A stretch of DNA of 64,000 bases from Panax quinquefolius (taxonomy: Eukaryota > Streptophyta > Magnoliopsida > Apiales > Araliaceae): positions 124,001 through 188,000 of the forward strand of contig JAINUW010000730.1 in the NCBI GenBank assembly GCA_020205615.1. The letters are read 5' to 3'. The first letter of the stretch is position 1, and every line of letters begins with the position of its first letter. Positions 45,620-57,126 of this stretch are shown piece by piece. The translations under genes and the position numbers were made by a program. The notes below the pieces were generated by a model. The model ran no database searches and was not told the origin of the DNA. It worked only from the letters and a program-made list of their open reading frames with translations.

Positions 45620-47985
45620 CATATATGAGTTTACGGCATAATTTATATATGTTCTGTGAATTCGATTTTTGTTGAATTGTTGCTATACAACTGAATTGTG
45701 GTGATTATATGTGTTGGTTATGTTTGAGTTTGTATGTAAACAAGGAATAGTATGCTAATTTCATTTAAGAAGGAGGAAAAGTAAATTACAGTATGTATTT
45801 TTCATATGGATTATGAAAGTACAAAATTTGTTGGTCAATTTGTATGATAAACTGTTAATTGAGTTTTGTTTATGCTAGTTCATTAAGAAATGAAGAGAAC
45901 GTAGTTTGAACGAAGTGATTCGGTGTAGAATTGTAATCATAGTGATGATTTTTGTAAAAGATGTAAAAATGGAGTTTTTGTATGAAAATATGAAATTTAA
46001 AGATTTAAATTAGCTAAAGTTGTTGTTAAATTTTTCTAAGTGGTTAAATATGCGAGGAAACATGTTTATGATAGTTTTATACCAATTGTGTATGTTAATT
46101 TCACGGTTTTGTGGGTGAAATTCATGTTAGTTGGCTTAAGAATAGTGTTAGAAATCATATTCTCGCAAAATTGAATCGAAGTGCGAGCGCGTGCTCATGA
46201 CCTCTTGGCGCTAAGTCTTGCCGCAGCGATAACCTAAAGCAATATTGGCGCCAACTTTTCAAAGAGTTAGTCACAGACAGTGAAGTCTGCTACTTCTGCA
46301 GACTTTGGACATTCATTGTAACTTAGCTTAATGTTATGTTAAATTGTCAAATGTGTAATGACAAGGTTAAAACAGAAACATATCATGTGGTTAGTAACTC
46401 CAAAATGTAAAATTAATAAGTTGTGAAAATGATATGTATGATTTAAGAAACTTAGTGAGCAATGAATAAGTGTTGTTAAATGTACACTTGTGATTCTGAA
46501 ATATGTATGGTAAGATAAGACTTGTTCTAAAATAACAAGTTTAGCTAGAAATGGGTGTTATTTTGTAAGTGGATGTTAACATGTCTAATAGATATTGTGA
46601 TTCCACTAAAATGTGTAGATGAACGTGAGTTTTAATATTATAGCTTATGCTTGAGGCAAGTTCTCTAACTCGACTTTTATAATTGTGCGCATATCTAAAC
46701 TCTTTTTGAGCAAGTTTTCTAACTCTAACTTGTTATTATTGAGCAAGTTTATTTACCCTATCTCAATTACAATTACGCAAGTTTCCAAAACTTTATCTCT
46801 TTACATTAAGCATATTTTAACCCTAATTCATTGGAATTCTAATCATTGTTGATTTACTCTAACTTGTTTATAGTTAAACAGGTTTCCTTAGTTCATTCTT
46901 TTGTAGTGAATGCTTTTTGAACTTTAATTCCTAGTATTGAATTGTCGTACTTCAATCACGTTGCATAAGCTATTATCATGTTGAGCGAGCTTTGTTTCTG
47001 GCTTGCTATCAATTAGTATATATTCAGTAATTAACTTTCTAATTTGATAAGATCATAAACCTAGCTTATTTTTGTTCAAGCAAAGGTTTATCATTTTATT
47101 CATTTTATTTAATGCTTATGCTCTCTAGTTATTTTCAAGCATGAGTTTAGTATATAGTCAATTCACCTATGATTCTCAATTATTTTATATTATGTTGCTA
47201 TTAAACAACTGTTGTGTTATCAGACATTATTGATTTAACTAGTCCTCTAGTTGATGATCGTTAAACTTTAAATTACCCTTGAAAGCTTATCCAAACCAAA
47301 CTTTCTTTGGTGCGGACTTGTACTCTAAAACAGAGAAGAACAACCCTATTATAGGGGATACACAATGCGTTAAGATGTTTGTTCACAATACATGGTACGA
47401 AGGGCTGATCGCCCTAAGTACGTGAAGTCCCTACAGTATACCTGTTAAGGTTAGAGTTGAAAGATTACTTGTAACCGTGGACATAGTTCGTGGTCTTATG
47501 ACCCTCAGATATAATTCATATTATATTTCAGTTTTTGGATATCATTGATTGAGTACTATTCGGTCTTGATGAGCCTATTCATTGGAAGTTATTATATTCT
47601 TGTTGATTTATTGTTATATCTAGTGAGCAATTGTTTTGCTCACTCTTGCATAAATATAATCATTGCAGCTAAAGTTGAGAAGGTCGACGAACCTACAACT
47701 AGTAAAGGAAAGGGAAATATGTACAAGAGATGAAGACTTGTAATTTCATTTATTGTTAGGATGATAGACTTTTAATTAATGATGTGATGTAATAATTTTA
47801 TTTCTGCACTTGTATGATGTTTAAGGTTAGACAACCTGGGAAAACCTTTTTTATTAATGTTGTAACCCTTTTAAAGGGAGGATTTCTGATTTAATTTTAT
47901 TATGTTTGGGTAGTTAGATATGAATGATTGGAAACTGAACACCAATTCTCGTGGGAATGAAGTACCTAGATTTGGGGGTGTCACA
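44794..47985 (+). mobile_element. C 5' LTR (about 3,192 bp)
   Basis: Ends GGGGGTGTCACA at 47985 next to a PBS. The start (TGCGTAACAATCC, 44794) is my best estimate at the break with B-prime; the usual TGTAACAATCC may be mutated. Candidate intron: donor AAG|GTATTTT at 45570, CTCAC box and acceptor CATTGCAG ending 47668 (2,099 bp). A GCAAGTTT(T/C)-type degenerate repeat lies at 46650-46900. No coding content. Confidence 0.8.
45589..45627. repeat. (GT)n(AT)n microsatellite
   Basis: About six GT units then about ten AT units, just inside the donor end of the candidate C intron. Confidence 0.95.
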
Positions 47986-47988
47986 AGT

Positions 47989-48000
47989 TGGTATCAAAGC
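47989..48000 (+). other. Primer-binding site of C
   Basis: TGGTATCAAAGC followed by C, 3 nt after the LTR end. Confidence 0.88.
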
Positions 48001-48161
48001 CTTTGGAAGTAACCTTTGAAAATATAGTGGTGATAAACTCTTATCGAGTTGTTAAGGAAAGAAGTAATAAAACACTTATGTGGTTATGTGATTGTAAGTT
48101 ATGTGTTCGTGAGGGTCGAGTAGTAATGATTAGTAATTAAAACATAAAATTGATTGATAGG

Positions 48162-49308
48162 ATGGCTAATGTAGGAGAATCTAGTCAGGCTAGGGAGGAA
48201 GGATCCCAGATGCCTAGAGAGGAGGACCCTCGAGATATTCAGGTTATTTGGGAACAACTACTACTGCCACGGGAATCATCTCCATTGGTCATAATGGTTG
48301 AGCAGGAGGGTTTACCTGATGAGGATGATGAGATAGAGACGGACGAGGAGGACCCTGTTGAGCTGCCACAGTCGGATAAGGATGAGGAGGACGACGAGGA
48401 AGAGCTTCCACTTAACTCGATTGTTGCCCGTATGTACGACGAGGTATACGACCGCAATGTTGAACTTCAGGATAGCGTTGAGGAGTTGCAAGAGATAGTA
48501 GATGAACAGTAGATCGCAATGGCGCAGAAGGACAACGAGATCCAGGATCGAGATGAACGTCTTAATAATGTTGAAGAGAAGCTGATCCACACCGAGGGAG
48601 AGAACGAGCAACTGACAAAGAAGATTGTAGAGCTGGAGAAGAAGTTAAAAGAAGAATCTACGAAGAGGGCAAGAGCCGAAGACACATATGAGGAAACTTT
48701 TCAACGAGTTGGCAAGGTTTGTTCCATATCTGGTGAATACGGATGACCGCAAGTCAAGGAGATTTGAGCAAGGACTGATGTCATGGTTGTACAGCAGAGT
48801 TTCCCTGTTCTAGTTAAAGACGTTTGCGGCAGGGCTTGAAAAAGTGATTCTCGCTAAAAGTGGAGGCGAAGCTGTATCAAAACACAACCAAGAGCAGAGA
48901 AAGAAGAAAAATGAAGGTGAAGCTAAGAATGGTGGTGGTGGTAACGATGGAAATGGCAACAATAATTTGAAGAGGATATGGAATGCAAATGTGGGAGCTG
49001 GAAATCAGTAAGGTAACCAGCAGAAGAAAATGGACGCATGTGCTACATGCGAGAAGTTTTACACGGGTATGTGCTTAAGGGGAAAGCGGGTATGCTTTAA
49101 CTAGGGCCAGGAGGCTCACATTGCCTTAAATTGCAATCAACCTAAGAAGAATGCTTGCTACACCTGTGGGTCGAAGGATCATTTTGCTCGCGAGTGTCCA
49201 AGGAAGAAATCCGGTGAGACAAATGGAAGCAAGGGAAATGCTAGTGGAGGTACACTGACTATTGCTGGAACAACATCAACAAATAAGCCCACAGCCAGAA
49301 CCTTCAAC
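48162..49308 (+). pseudogene. gag: gag of C with acidic, coiled-coil N-terminus
   Basis: ATG at 48162 opens MANVGESSQ. Residues about 60-100 are very acidic (for example DEDDEIETDEEDP). Residues about 105-190 form heptad-like coiled coil (VELQDSVEELQEIV, then EKLIHTEGENEQLTKKIVEL). An in-frame TAG at 48510 splits it. Near 48690 a frame change leads into the usual gypsy gag stretch FNELARFVPYLVNTDDRK with SRRFEQGL, but the capsid domain that normally precedes it is absent. Three Cys clusters follow: a degenerate CATCEKFYTGMC, a broken CFN*GQEAHIALNC, and an intact CYTCGSKDHFAREC (about 49155-49197). It is a pseudogene with an unusual N-terminus. Confidence 0.75.
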
Positions 49309-49800
49309 ATGATGGTGCAGGAAGCAGTGCAATCAAAAGATGTCATGTCAGGTATTATCCCAATCAATAATATAAATCCATATGTATTATTTGATTTGGG
49401 TGCTACTTGCTCTTTTATATCTGATGAGTTTGCTAAGAGGTTAGAAATACCTAGTGAAGAGTTGAATTTCCCTTTACACATAGAAATCGCGAATAAATAG
49501 GTAATTCCTGTTAGGCTTGTATACAAGAACTATAGGGTGAATATTAAGGGGAATGTTATGACAGTAGATTTAGTCCCAATAAAACTCGGAGAGTTCGATG
49601 TTATTTTGGGAATGGATTGGCTATTCAATTATAGAGCGATAATTGATTGCCAAAAGAAGTGTGTAAACCTTATGACTCCGTCAAAGGTAGTTTTCCATGG
49701 TAGTAAATCACCTAGACAAATGAGATGTCTGACGATTATGCAGGCCAAGAATTTATTGAGTCAAGGTCGTGTAGGATACTTAGCTTACATAGTCGATACT
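49309..49800 (+). pseudogene. Protease region of C
   Basis: Reads NPYVLFDLGATCSFISDEF, where the aspartic protease triplet DSG is changed to DLG. After a TAG at 49498 the frame continues YRVNIKGNVMTVDLVPIKLG, then FDVILGMDWLFNY, the standard gypsy protease end. Continuous with gag in one frame apart from stops. Not functional. Confidence 0.85.
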
Positions 49801-49916
49801 CAAAAGAAAAAGGGTGTGAAACTGGAAGAAGTACCAGTGGTTAGGGACTTTATAGACGTGTTTTCGGAAGATTTGATAGGACTTTGTAGACGTGTTTTTG
49901 GAAGAAGTACCACCTT
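49801..49916 (+). pseudogene. Start of reverse transcriptase of C, broken by D
   Basis: VPVVRDFIDVFSEDLIGL is the typical approach to gypsy reverse transcriptase. Within 35 bp a near-copy of the sequence follows (GGACTTT(A/G)TAGACGTGTTTT at 49845 and 49879), then GGAAGAAGTACCA recurs (49824 and 49900), and the D LTR begins at 49917. The rest of pol is absent. Confidence 0.75.
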
Positions 49917-52717
49917 TGTGTTGTCCCCAAATCCAGGTCCCTTTGAACCTCGAATTCGGTCCGCCACGATACTACTATCGTCAAACTATTTATATCTTTT
50001 ATTCATAACTGAATGAATATAACTTTTCTTATTACAATTTAGAAAATAAATTCATTCCATTTCCAGGATCTATATAATGACCCCAAACTTTTATAAGTTT
50101 CTAATCTTGGTCATTACTATTCCTATTTTACATCACATTCGATGTTATAAAAATATGCGGAATAATTTAAACTTTTTCAATCTCCTTTGAAAAATAAATC
50201 ATTTATTGATTTCTTAACTTGAATCAATTACAAATCCCTAAATCAAATTATTCTATGATTCATTTTATTCAATTTTCGTATAAATCTTTACATCTCGATT
50301 CGAATTTCTCTATGTATTACATTGTACAACTTAACATGTATTACACATTATAAACTATTATCATGTACATCTACTAGAACCTAAACATGGTTCAAGAGCA
50401 TCTAGTTAAATAATAAATCAATCTCCTTCGATACCATTGAATTTTATCAATCAAATAGCACGTAACATTTACCGTGTATCCTTAACCTACAAAAGTGGTT
50501 ATTTGCAAGGGTGAGCTCGATAGCCCAACAATTCTAACAGTTTTCATGCGGCACATAGCATATAATAGCATATTCAGTTCATGCATTCATAATCAATTAA
50601 TATTTACTACGCATGTTACTTCTCACATAACAGGCATAGAGATTTACTTCACAATCATATCATCAAATATCAACTTTCAAATTTCATACATATTTCATAT
50701 GCATTTCATATATATACATCAACATTTGAATAGCATGATATAGCTCAACTAACAGTTATCAAATTCATATATCAAATAGTAACTGAAATACTTTCCTGAT
50801 TAGTAGTTTATCAACTATGACTTAACAGCTTAAAGCTTATCAGCACTTCGTGTATTCCTACACAGTTATATAATCATGGATTCATATTCATTAGTCATAT
50901 ATTTCATACATTCTTAATTTAATAATAATGTTACATAGTTTCCTAACTAGATTCGTAAAACCTACATTTCACTTTCTCATCATACTCTTAGAATAGCTAA
51001 GTATGCATAGGTATACTTAACTATCCGTACTTGACCTCAACTTCATATACATTTATCACACACTTGTCTCGCTATGTGTTCGACATATATTTAAAGTTTA
51101 TAGATACGTGATCTACGTCGTTCATATTCAAACTACTTAGTTTCATAATGATTTATTTCAATCAATAAGGCTTAACAACTTTCTTTAACAAGATTCGATG
51201 TTATAAGCTTTTAAACCATATATTGTTACTATTAAGCCTCTAATATTATGCTCACATGTATCTATCTCATTTACAAAGTCATAGAATAGTTCACACTTTT
51301 AAAAGATGCTTAAATAACTTATGTCATGCTTGACTAGTTGAGTGCACATATCATTCATGTTCAAAGGCATAGACAACTCTATCATGCTTTTTTAAATTTC
51401 TCTTTAAAACACATACTAAACCGAGCTTGACAACCTTTTATGTGCAATATATCTTGAAATTACATTCCTTGTCCATTCACGAACATAACTAGGCCACAAT
51501 TACATGTTCCCAAAGTAGAAACTTAAAAGACACAAAGTTCGTCAAGTTTCATTTTCAAAACTTCAAGTTTTTCTTTCAAAACACTTCAAACCAAGCTATA
51601 TCAATCTAGTATATGCAAGGTAACTTTAAAACTACATTTCATGTCCATTGATATGCGTACATATGGTCCAAGTTCAGAACTCAAAGGACACCAATTTCAT
51701 CAACTTCCGTTTCTCAAAAACTTTAAGTTTTCTTTTAGAAAATCATGTTAACGCATTTCATTATGAGTAAAGAAATCTTAGCTATATGAGATGTCTATTA
51801 TCATGCATATTTATGTTTTATAACTTAGAATAACATATTCCATCGTCGGGAGCACTATACTTGCGTATGTACTCACTCGACGCCCTCTGATTACCTCCAA
51901 TTACGTAACAGTCACAAAGATGACTATTTTGACCTATTCTAACAACCTCAAATTGAAACACTTAAAGAACAAAAGTTGTAGGTCTATTCGTTCTCATTCC
52001 GGATCATCTTGAATCTCCTCAATCGGAGTTCGTATGAAAAGATTATGGCTATTTTACCAAAACAGATAAAATCAGTCATTCAGAACAGACTTTGGGCCAA
52101 CAAGGGGTTTTTTAAAAAATAGCTTTGCCTCGGGGTGGGCCTAGCTGCTACAAACTTGAATTTCATTCCCTGATATGAACCATCATGCCAAAATTTCCTT
52201 TTAACCTTCATAATTTGAGTTATACATGTCCAAATTAGTTCATTTTCGATTCTATGGGTTTGCAACTCATAAAACTACAACATACCAAATACCCATCAAT
52301 TAACATAAATATTAACTAACCCAAATATGAATTTACAACTCATGTTCATACTAATTTTCATGTTTTCAAAAGTTTAGTGAATTCATTCACTACGAATTCG
52401 TTTCTAAACCAAATTGGTCAGTTTAACTCTCGTTGTTTTCGCATATGACTATGTTATCAGTGTTTAGCATCAATTGATACATTCTATCATGCTTCAACAA
52501 TAAACTTTTCAACTCAAAACAAGTATTTTATTACTTTTCTAAGAACTTTGCAAAACTTGAATTCAATAACATATAGAGGGATATTACCTTCTGAAGTTGT
52601 GAAGTAAACTCTTTGCTTTCAAATCTCAAGTTTCCTCTCCAACTCAACAACACTCACACACACAAATTTCTGACTTCACAGAGTATTCAACAAGAAGTCT
52701 GAGAATGAAACTTGCTT

Positions 52718-52725
52718 CATTTATA
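52718..52725 (-). promoter_or_regulatory. LTR TATA box (D left)
   Basis: TATAAATG on the minus strand, with a CACGTG G-box core about 175 bp upstream (52895-52900) next to a CTAGCTAGCTAG tract. The right LTR has the same set at 59833-59840 and 60010-60015. Confidence 0.55.
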
Positions 52726-54404
52726 GGGAAACTTTTTGACCAACATTGGAACTTTGCTCAATGGAATGAAGAAGAAAGTAATGGTTCATGAGAAGTTGGT
52801 GGAAAATCAAATCAACCAACTCCCCTTGTCATCATTTGGAAGCTATAGATTTTGGAGAAGAAGAAACAAGCTAGCTAGCTAGCCTTTTGTATTTCACGTG
52901 TATGGAGAAATGACACACAATTTGGGACACTACCCTTCAAACTCAGCATTTGGTATTACTATTAGCATACTTAGGTTTATTTGATATTTTTCTAAAAATG
53001 ATCATACATATACACCCACTTATACATTACACAAATAATTTATATAATCCATGTACTTTGGTTTATTACAATTAATATTTTTATTGGGCTAATTATAAAA
53101 TAATTGGATATTCTCAATCCATCATTTTCCATAAAAGTTATCATCTCAAATACACTCAATTATTATAATGATAATTAATATCAATTATTTATTAACTCAC
53201 CATTTATTTTCTTTTAATACTTCCCATTAAATCTCCCTTTGTTTTAACTTCCCTAGTTATGTCACATAAGACATAATTATGTGAACATAGTAATTAATAG
53301 TCCACAAGCTTATAATAATATAATCTCACTAAATAACATTATTCTTAACTTTACATCTTATAATATGGTCATGGAAGTGGTCCATTGCACCATGTTACAT
53401 TTTATTATTTCACTTGTACATAATGCTAACATACAAGCCTTTATACTTATGTATTCATATACTTCCTATATTATATAGTTACCATTGAAGTGTCCCACTT
53501 CATTTCATATCATATAGATGTAGCTACTATATAATATAAAATCATTGCACATACAAATTAATTCCTTCAATTATCCATTCATTAAATTATTTAATGAATG
53601 CATATTCCATCACTTTGCCACACTAGGCGTATCTCACAAGCTTACATTAAGCTTATTCTCATTTTTATTACTTACTCATTTACCACGAACCTTACTATTT
53701 ATAATATGTTCAATTTTACATCGAACTATTATATCACAAGATTCACATATATAAATATATCATGAATGGAGATATTTAAATATTCTTTATAACATTCGCG
53801 GTAATATAATAACTCAAGTTATTAGAATAACTTAGTTTTCTTTGAACTTTAACCCTCTTGGAAATACATTACTATAATCAAAATTATGTATTTTGACATA
53901 ACATAACATATGATGTTTTTATCATGTTTCCTCTAAATATAGGAACTAATCATAATAAAATGATTTACTCATTTTCTAAAGATATTATTGTTAATATAAT
54001 ATCTATGTATTATTAAAATATTTACATGCACGACGACGACGACACACTATATATAGAAAATAAGTTTATTTCCTATTATGATAAATTGTTTTCATCAACT
54101 TATATATAAAATATGTTTTGATATATTTACCATATTACTTACTCACACACATTACCTCGCATAAAGCTATATTATAAGGTAATATCAAAATAATATTCCC
54201 CTTTTATTAAAATAATCAAATGCTAGAATTTATTTTAATATCCTTTATTAGAAATATACTATAATTATTTCTCTTTCCTTTCTATAAATTGTCTCAACAT
54301 AATTTCTTTAATTTATACATTTAACCATATCTCAATATTAATCAATAAATCTATAACCAATATTTATCTAATGATATATCGATTTTCTTCTCTCGTCAAC
54401 AACG

Positions 54405-54439
<35 letters not shown>

Positions 54440-54450
54440 GTATATATACA
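54405..54450. repeat. (TA)n microsatellite in D left LTR
   Basis: Imperfect TA tracts split by TATGTATA. The right LTR has a more regular tract at 61508-61550. Confidence 0.9.
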
Positions 54451-54928
54451 ACTCTAAACCTACCACATATCGAGTCTTTAATAGTATTCAATATAGTACA
54501 CTGAGTGGTTTTCCACAAACAACCAACAAATTAATTTCCGTCTCGTCTACACTATTTTTACAGTGAGTTAGATCAGTTACTAATTCGTATATACCTCCGC
54601 TCTCTAAAGGAATCTTTTAGCCCAGCCCCTATACATCCACCATTAAAAGAGTGCGTCCAGACCGCTTTTAGACTTGATACTTACTCAGACACATACTCAA
54701 GAAATTGGTGATTATCAAAGACATTTAATATCACCAACTTACTATGAGAAAATAATTTCACATAAATTATTTAATATCGATAGATAAATTTATATCCATC
54801 TTTTTTACTTCAAATAACTCGTCTCTTCAATAAATAAAAAATATATAATAATAATATATTCATTAAACACAAAGAGCACTTATTGTCTAGTTTATATTAT
54901 CCCATACAACACCATACCACAGACCTCA

Positions 54929-54929
54929 C

Positions 54930-55014
<85 letters not shown>
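54929..55014. repeat. (CA)n(TA)n microsatellite in D left LTR
   Basis: About 25 CA units then about 18 TA units. At the same place the right LTR has only TA (62032-62124), so this site changed after insertion. Confidence 0.95.
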
Positions 55015-55016
<2 letters not shown>

Positions 55017-55100
55017 TCTTATTCGAACCCTTCTCATGCCTTAAGAATTTTTTTTACTAAATTCTTATTTTAATAATTTCTAAAAATTTGGGTTCTTACA

Positions 55101-55113
55101 TCCTCTCCCCCTT
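55101..55113 (-). other. Polypurine tract of D
   Basis: AAGGGGGAGAGGA on the minus strand, directly before the LTR start TGTAAGAACCC. Confidence 0.85.
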
Positions 55114-57111
55114 ATACGGATTCCATCATCGGAATCACCGAAACCTCCTTTACTCGGCGCTATTCCGAATATTACATATTCTTTTTGAATAATTTAATCC
55201 ATTCTCTTTTCGGAAGTTTTATTATAACTTGCTCACTTGCATTCTACCATATTATCCTTTCTAAGGAACATTCTACTTACTACTTTCATCATTTAGAAGA
55301 ATAAGAATCTTCCACGATTTTTCAATAATCGGGAAGTAGTATGAGTAACTCAGATTCCAACTTATGCTAAGGGGTCACAAGACCGTGAACTCTTCTTTAG
55401 GTTTACTAGTGCTTCAGCACAATCCTTCACACTGCAAACCAGAGTGTTTATCAATCACAAAGACTGAAAACACCCTCTATATGTACACTAGGTGGCCAGC
55501 CTATTGTACCACTACGTTGGGCCACAACGTAGTGTTTTATAATGACTATATGCGTTACGCTCGGAACCATTTTCCCCAAAAACATGTCCCCTTATAAGGT
55601 TGTTCACCTCAGCTTTTTAACATCTGAATCCGCACCAAAGCAATCTGGTTTAGCACAAATACTCAAGAATGCTTGAATTCCATAAATATTTTCCAATAGC
55701 CGTCTAGCCGAATAATATATCTTAGACTTTTATCAACAATTCGGACATCAATCGAAATAATTTAGCCAACTTAATTGGCCTTATTCATAATTTACAAGAA
55801 AACCAAAAATTCTTTTTAGTAGTACATTGAGAATTCTGCCATTAGGTGACTTTGTCATATTACATCATACCATAGTGGGTTGACGATCTTTTGATCACAA
55901 TCAACACTAGGTTCGACTGCATTGATGACTCCATCCTTTACCATTTCTACACCATAAAAGATGCACATGGTTAGAAATAAAATTTTGAAAATTTTCAAAT
56001 CATTTTTGTCTTAGCCAAAACAATTAGCATAGATGTTTGAATAACGATATTGTTTTTTAAACATCATTGGTTCAATCACATGATCCAAAGTTTTTTGAGA
56101 AAACAGATGTGCAAACTTCAACACAAATTCAATAAATTTTGAAAATCTAGCAAAGCTAGAAGATTTAGAAAATCCATGTTTCTCCATCAACTTCAATCTT
56201 TACTCCATTGCTTCAGTTTAACACCATCAATGCTCACTATACGAAAATTTCTAATTTTATAGCATATATATACCCGATATAGTTTATCAAACTTACCACA
56301 CTTTGGAAATCTAGGAACTTGCCATAATTATATGAGTTTAGGAACTTACCCTAGTCAGACTATAGGCGTTCATTCGTTGAGGGGTTCAAAAAAATTTCAT
56401 ATAATTATGAGTCACGAACGTACCATAAGTATGAGTTTTATGAACTTGCAACTTAACCTTATATTCTCTAACTATAACCTATCTATCTGTTATACACATG
56501 AGAAAAGAATCACCTTCTCAACAGGTATATAGCAAATAGCGTGACACAGATATTTCAATGATTATCAGTGCCAGAACTAAGTGGTTTTTACACTAAGTAC
56601 AATTCCTCGCCCATAACAAGGAATAATACAACTCAGCTGCTGACATGGGTCCTCAATTAAAATTTTGCCTAACTTTATCTCACTCTTAACTTTTTCTTTG
56701 CTCGATACTAATTCTTCGTATATCATCATATATAACTCCTCATGAGTTCATATCATACCATTTCATAGTACATTCTCTTATAGCATCAAGCTATACACAC
56801 TTAGTCATTACAGACTATTTATCACTTCATAGCTCAATCCGATCACGTCGTGATCATCAATTTACCTTAGGGTTCTTTCCCTATTATCAAAAAAACTCCA
56901 TCCGAGTTCATTCTTATTATCTTTTTCATCTTTATCTTATAGACACCATCTTAACATTTTTATTACCGGAGTTGGGAAACTCCTGAATTCTCATTCTCTT
57001 AGATACTTCAAGATTCTTCTTTGAATCTTCACTTATATATTAATCATTATCTTTCTCTCTTTCTCTCAGCTTATAGCCTAAGGTACACTTACCTAAAGTT
57101 TATAACCTATA
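55114..57111 (-). mobile_element. D internal region (non-coding)
   Basis: No ORF longer than about 77 codons and none with a retroelement domain. The PPT-side end (minus strand, near 55115-55160) reads GATGATGGAATCCGTATAAG, like the tail of gypsy elements. The stretch 55340-55700 resembles part of the C/E/H LTRs (GGTTGTTCACCTC, then ATCCGCACCAAAG), suggesting captured or nested LTR sequence. 56220-57060 holds AT/CT-rich sequence without recognised features. Confidence 0.7.
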
Positions 57112-57123
57112 GCTTTGATACCA
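57112..57123 (-). other. Primer-binding site of D
   Basis: TGGTATCAAAGC on the minus strand, 3 nt from the right LTR. Confidence 0.9.
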
Positions 57124-57126
57124 ACC

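Larger units (their letters stand above)
44794..49916 (+). mobile_element. Element C: Ty3/gypsy, 5' part only
   Basis: 5' LTR, PBS, decayed gag, protease and the first residues of reverse transcriptase; then inverted element D begins. No 3' LTR or continuation of pol was recognised right of D. C starts inside the inverted B-prime LTR. Knuckle and protease style resemble plant chromovirus-type gypsy elements. Confidence 0.85.
49917..55100 (-). mobile_element. D 3' LTR (left, 5,184 bp)
   Basis: On the minus strand it starts TGTAAGAACCCAAATTTT (55100) and ends near TTTGGGGACAACACA (49917), altered from the TGTGCGTCACA of the right copy. Compared with the right LTR it has about 175 bp extra (50968-51140) and lacks about 75 bp (near 51385). 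TATA box (minus) 52718-52725, CACGTG at 52895-52900, candidate intron 50487-52587. Confidence 0.9.

Noticed and set aside
48239..48457. Antisense poly-Ser ORF
   Set aside because: Shadow of the acidic Asp/Glu codons of C gag on the other strand.
53545..53754. 69-codon ORF repeated identically at 60648-60857
   Set aside because: It lies at the same position in both D LTRs; identity reflects LTR duplication. No domain and no start context of note.
55364..55597. 77-codon ORF in D interior
   Set aside because: Overlaps LTR-like sequence related to C, E and H on the opposite strand; no domain.
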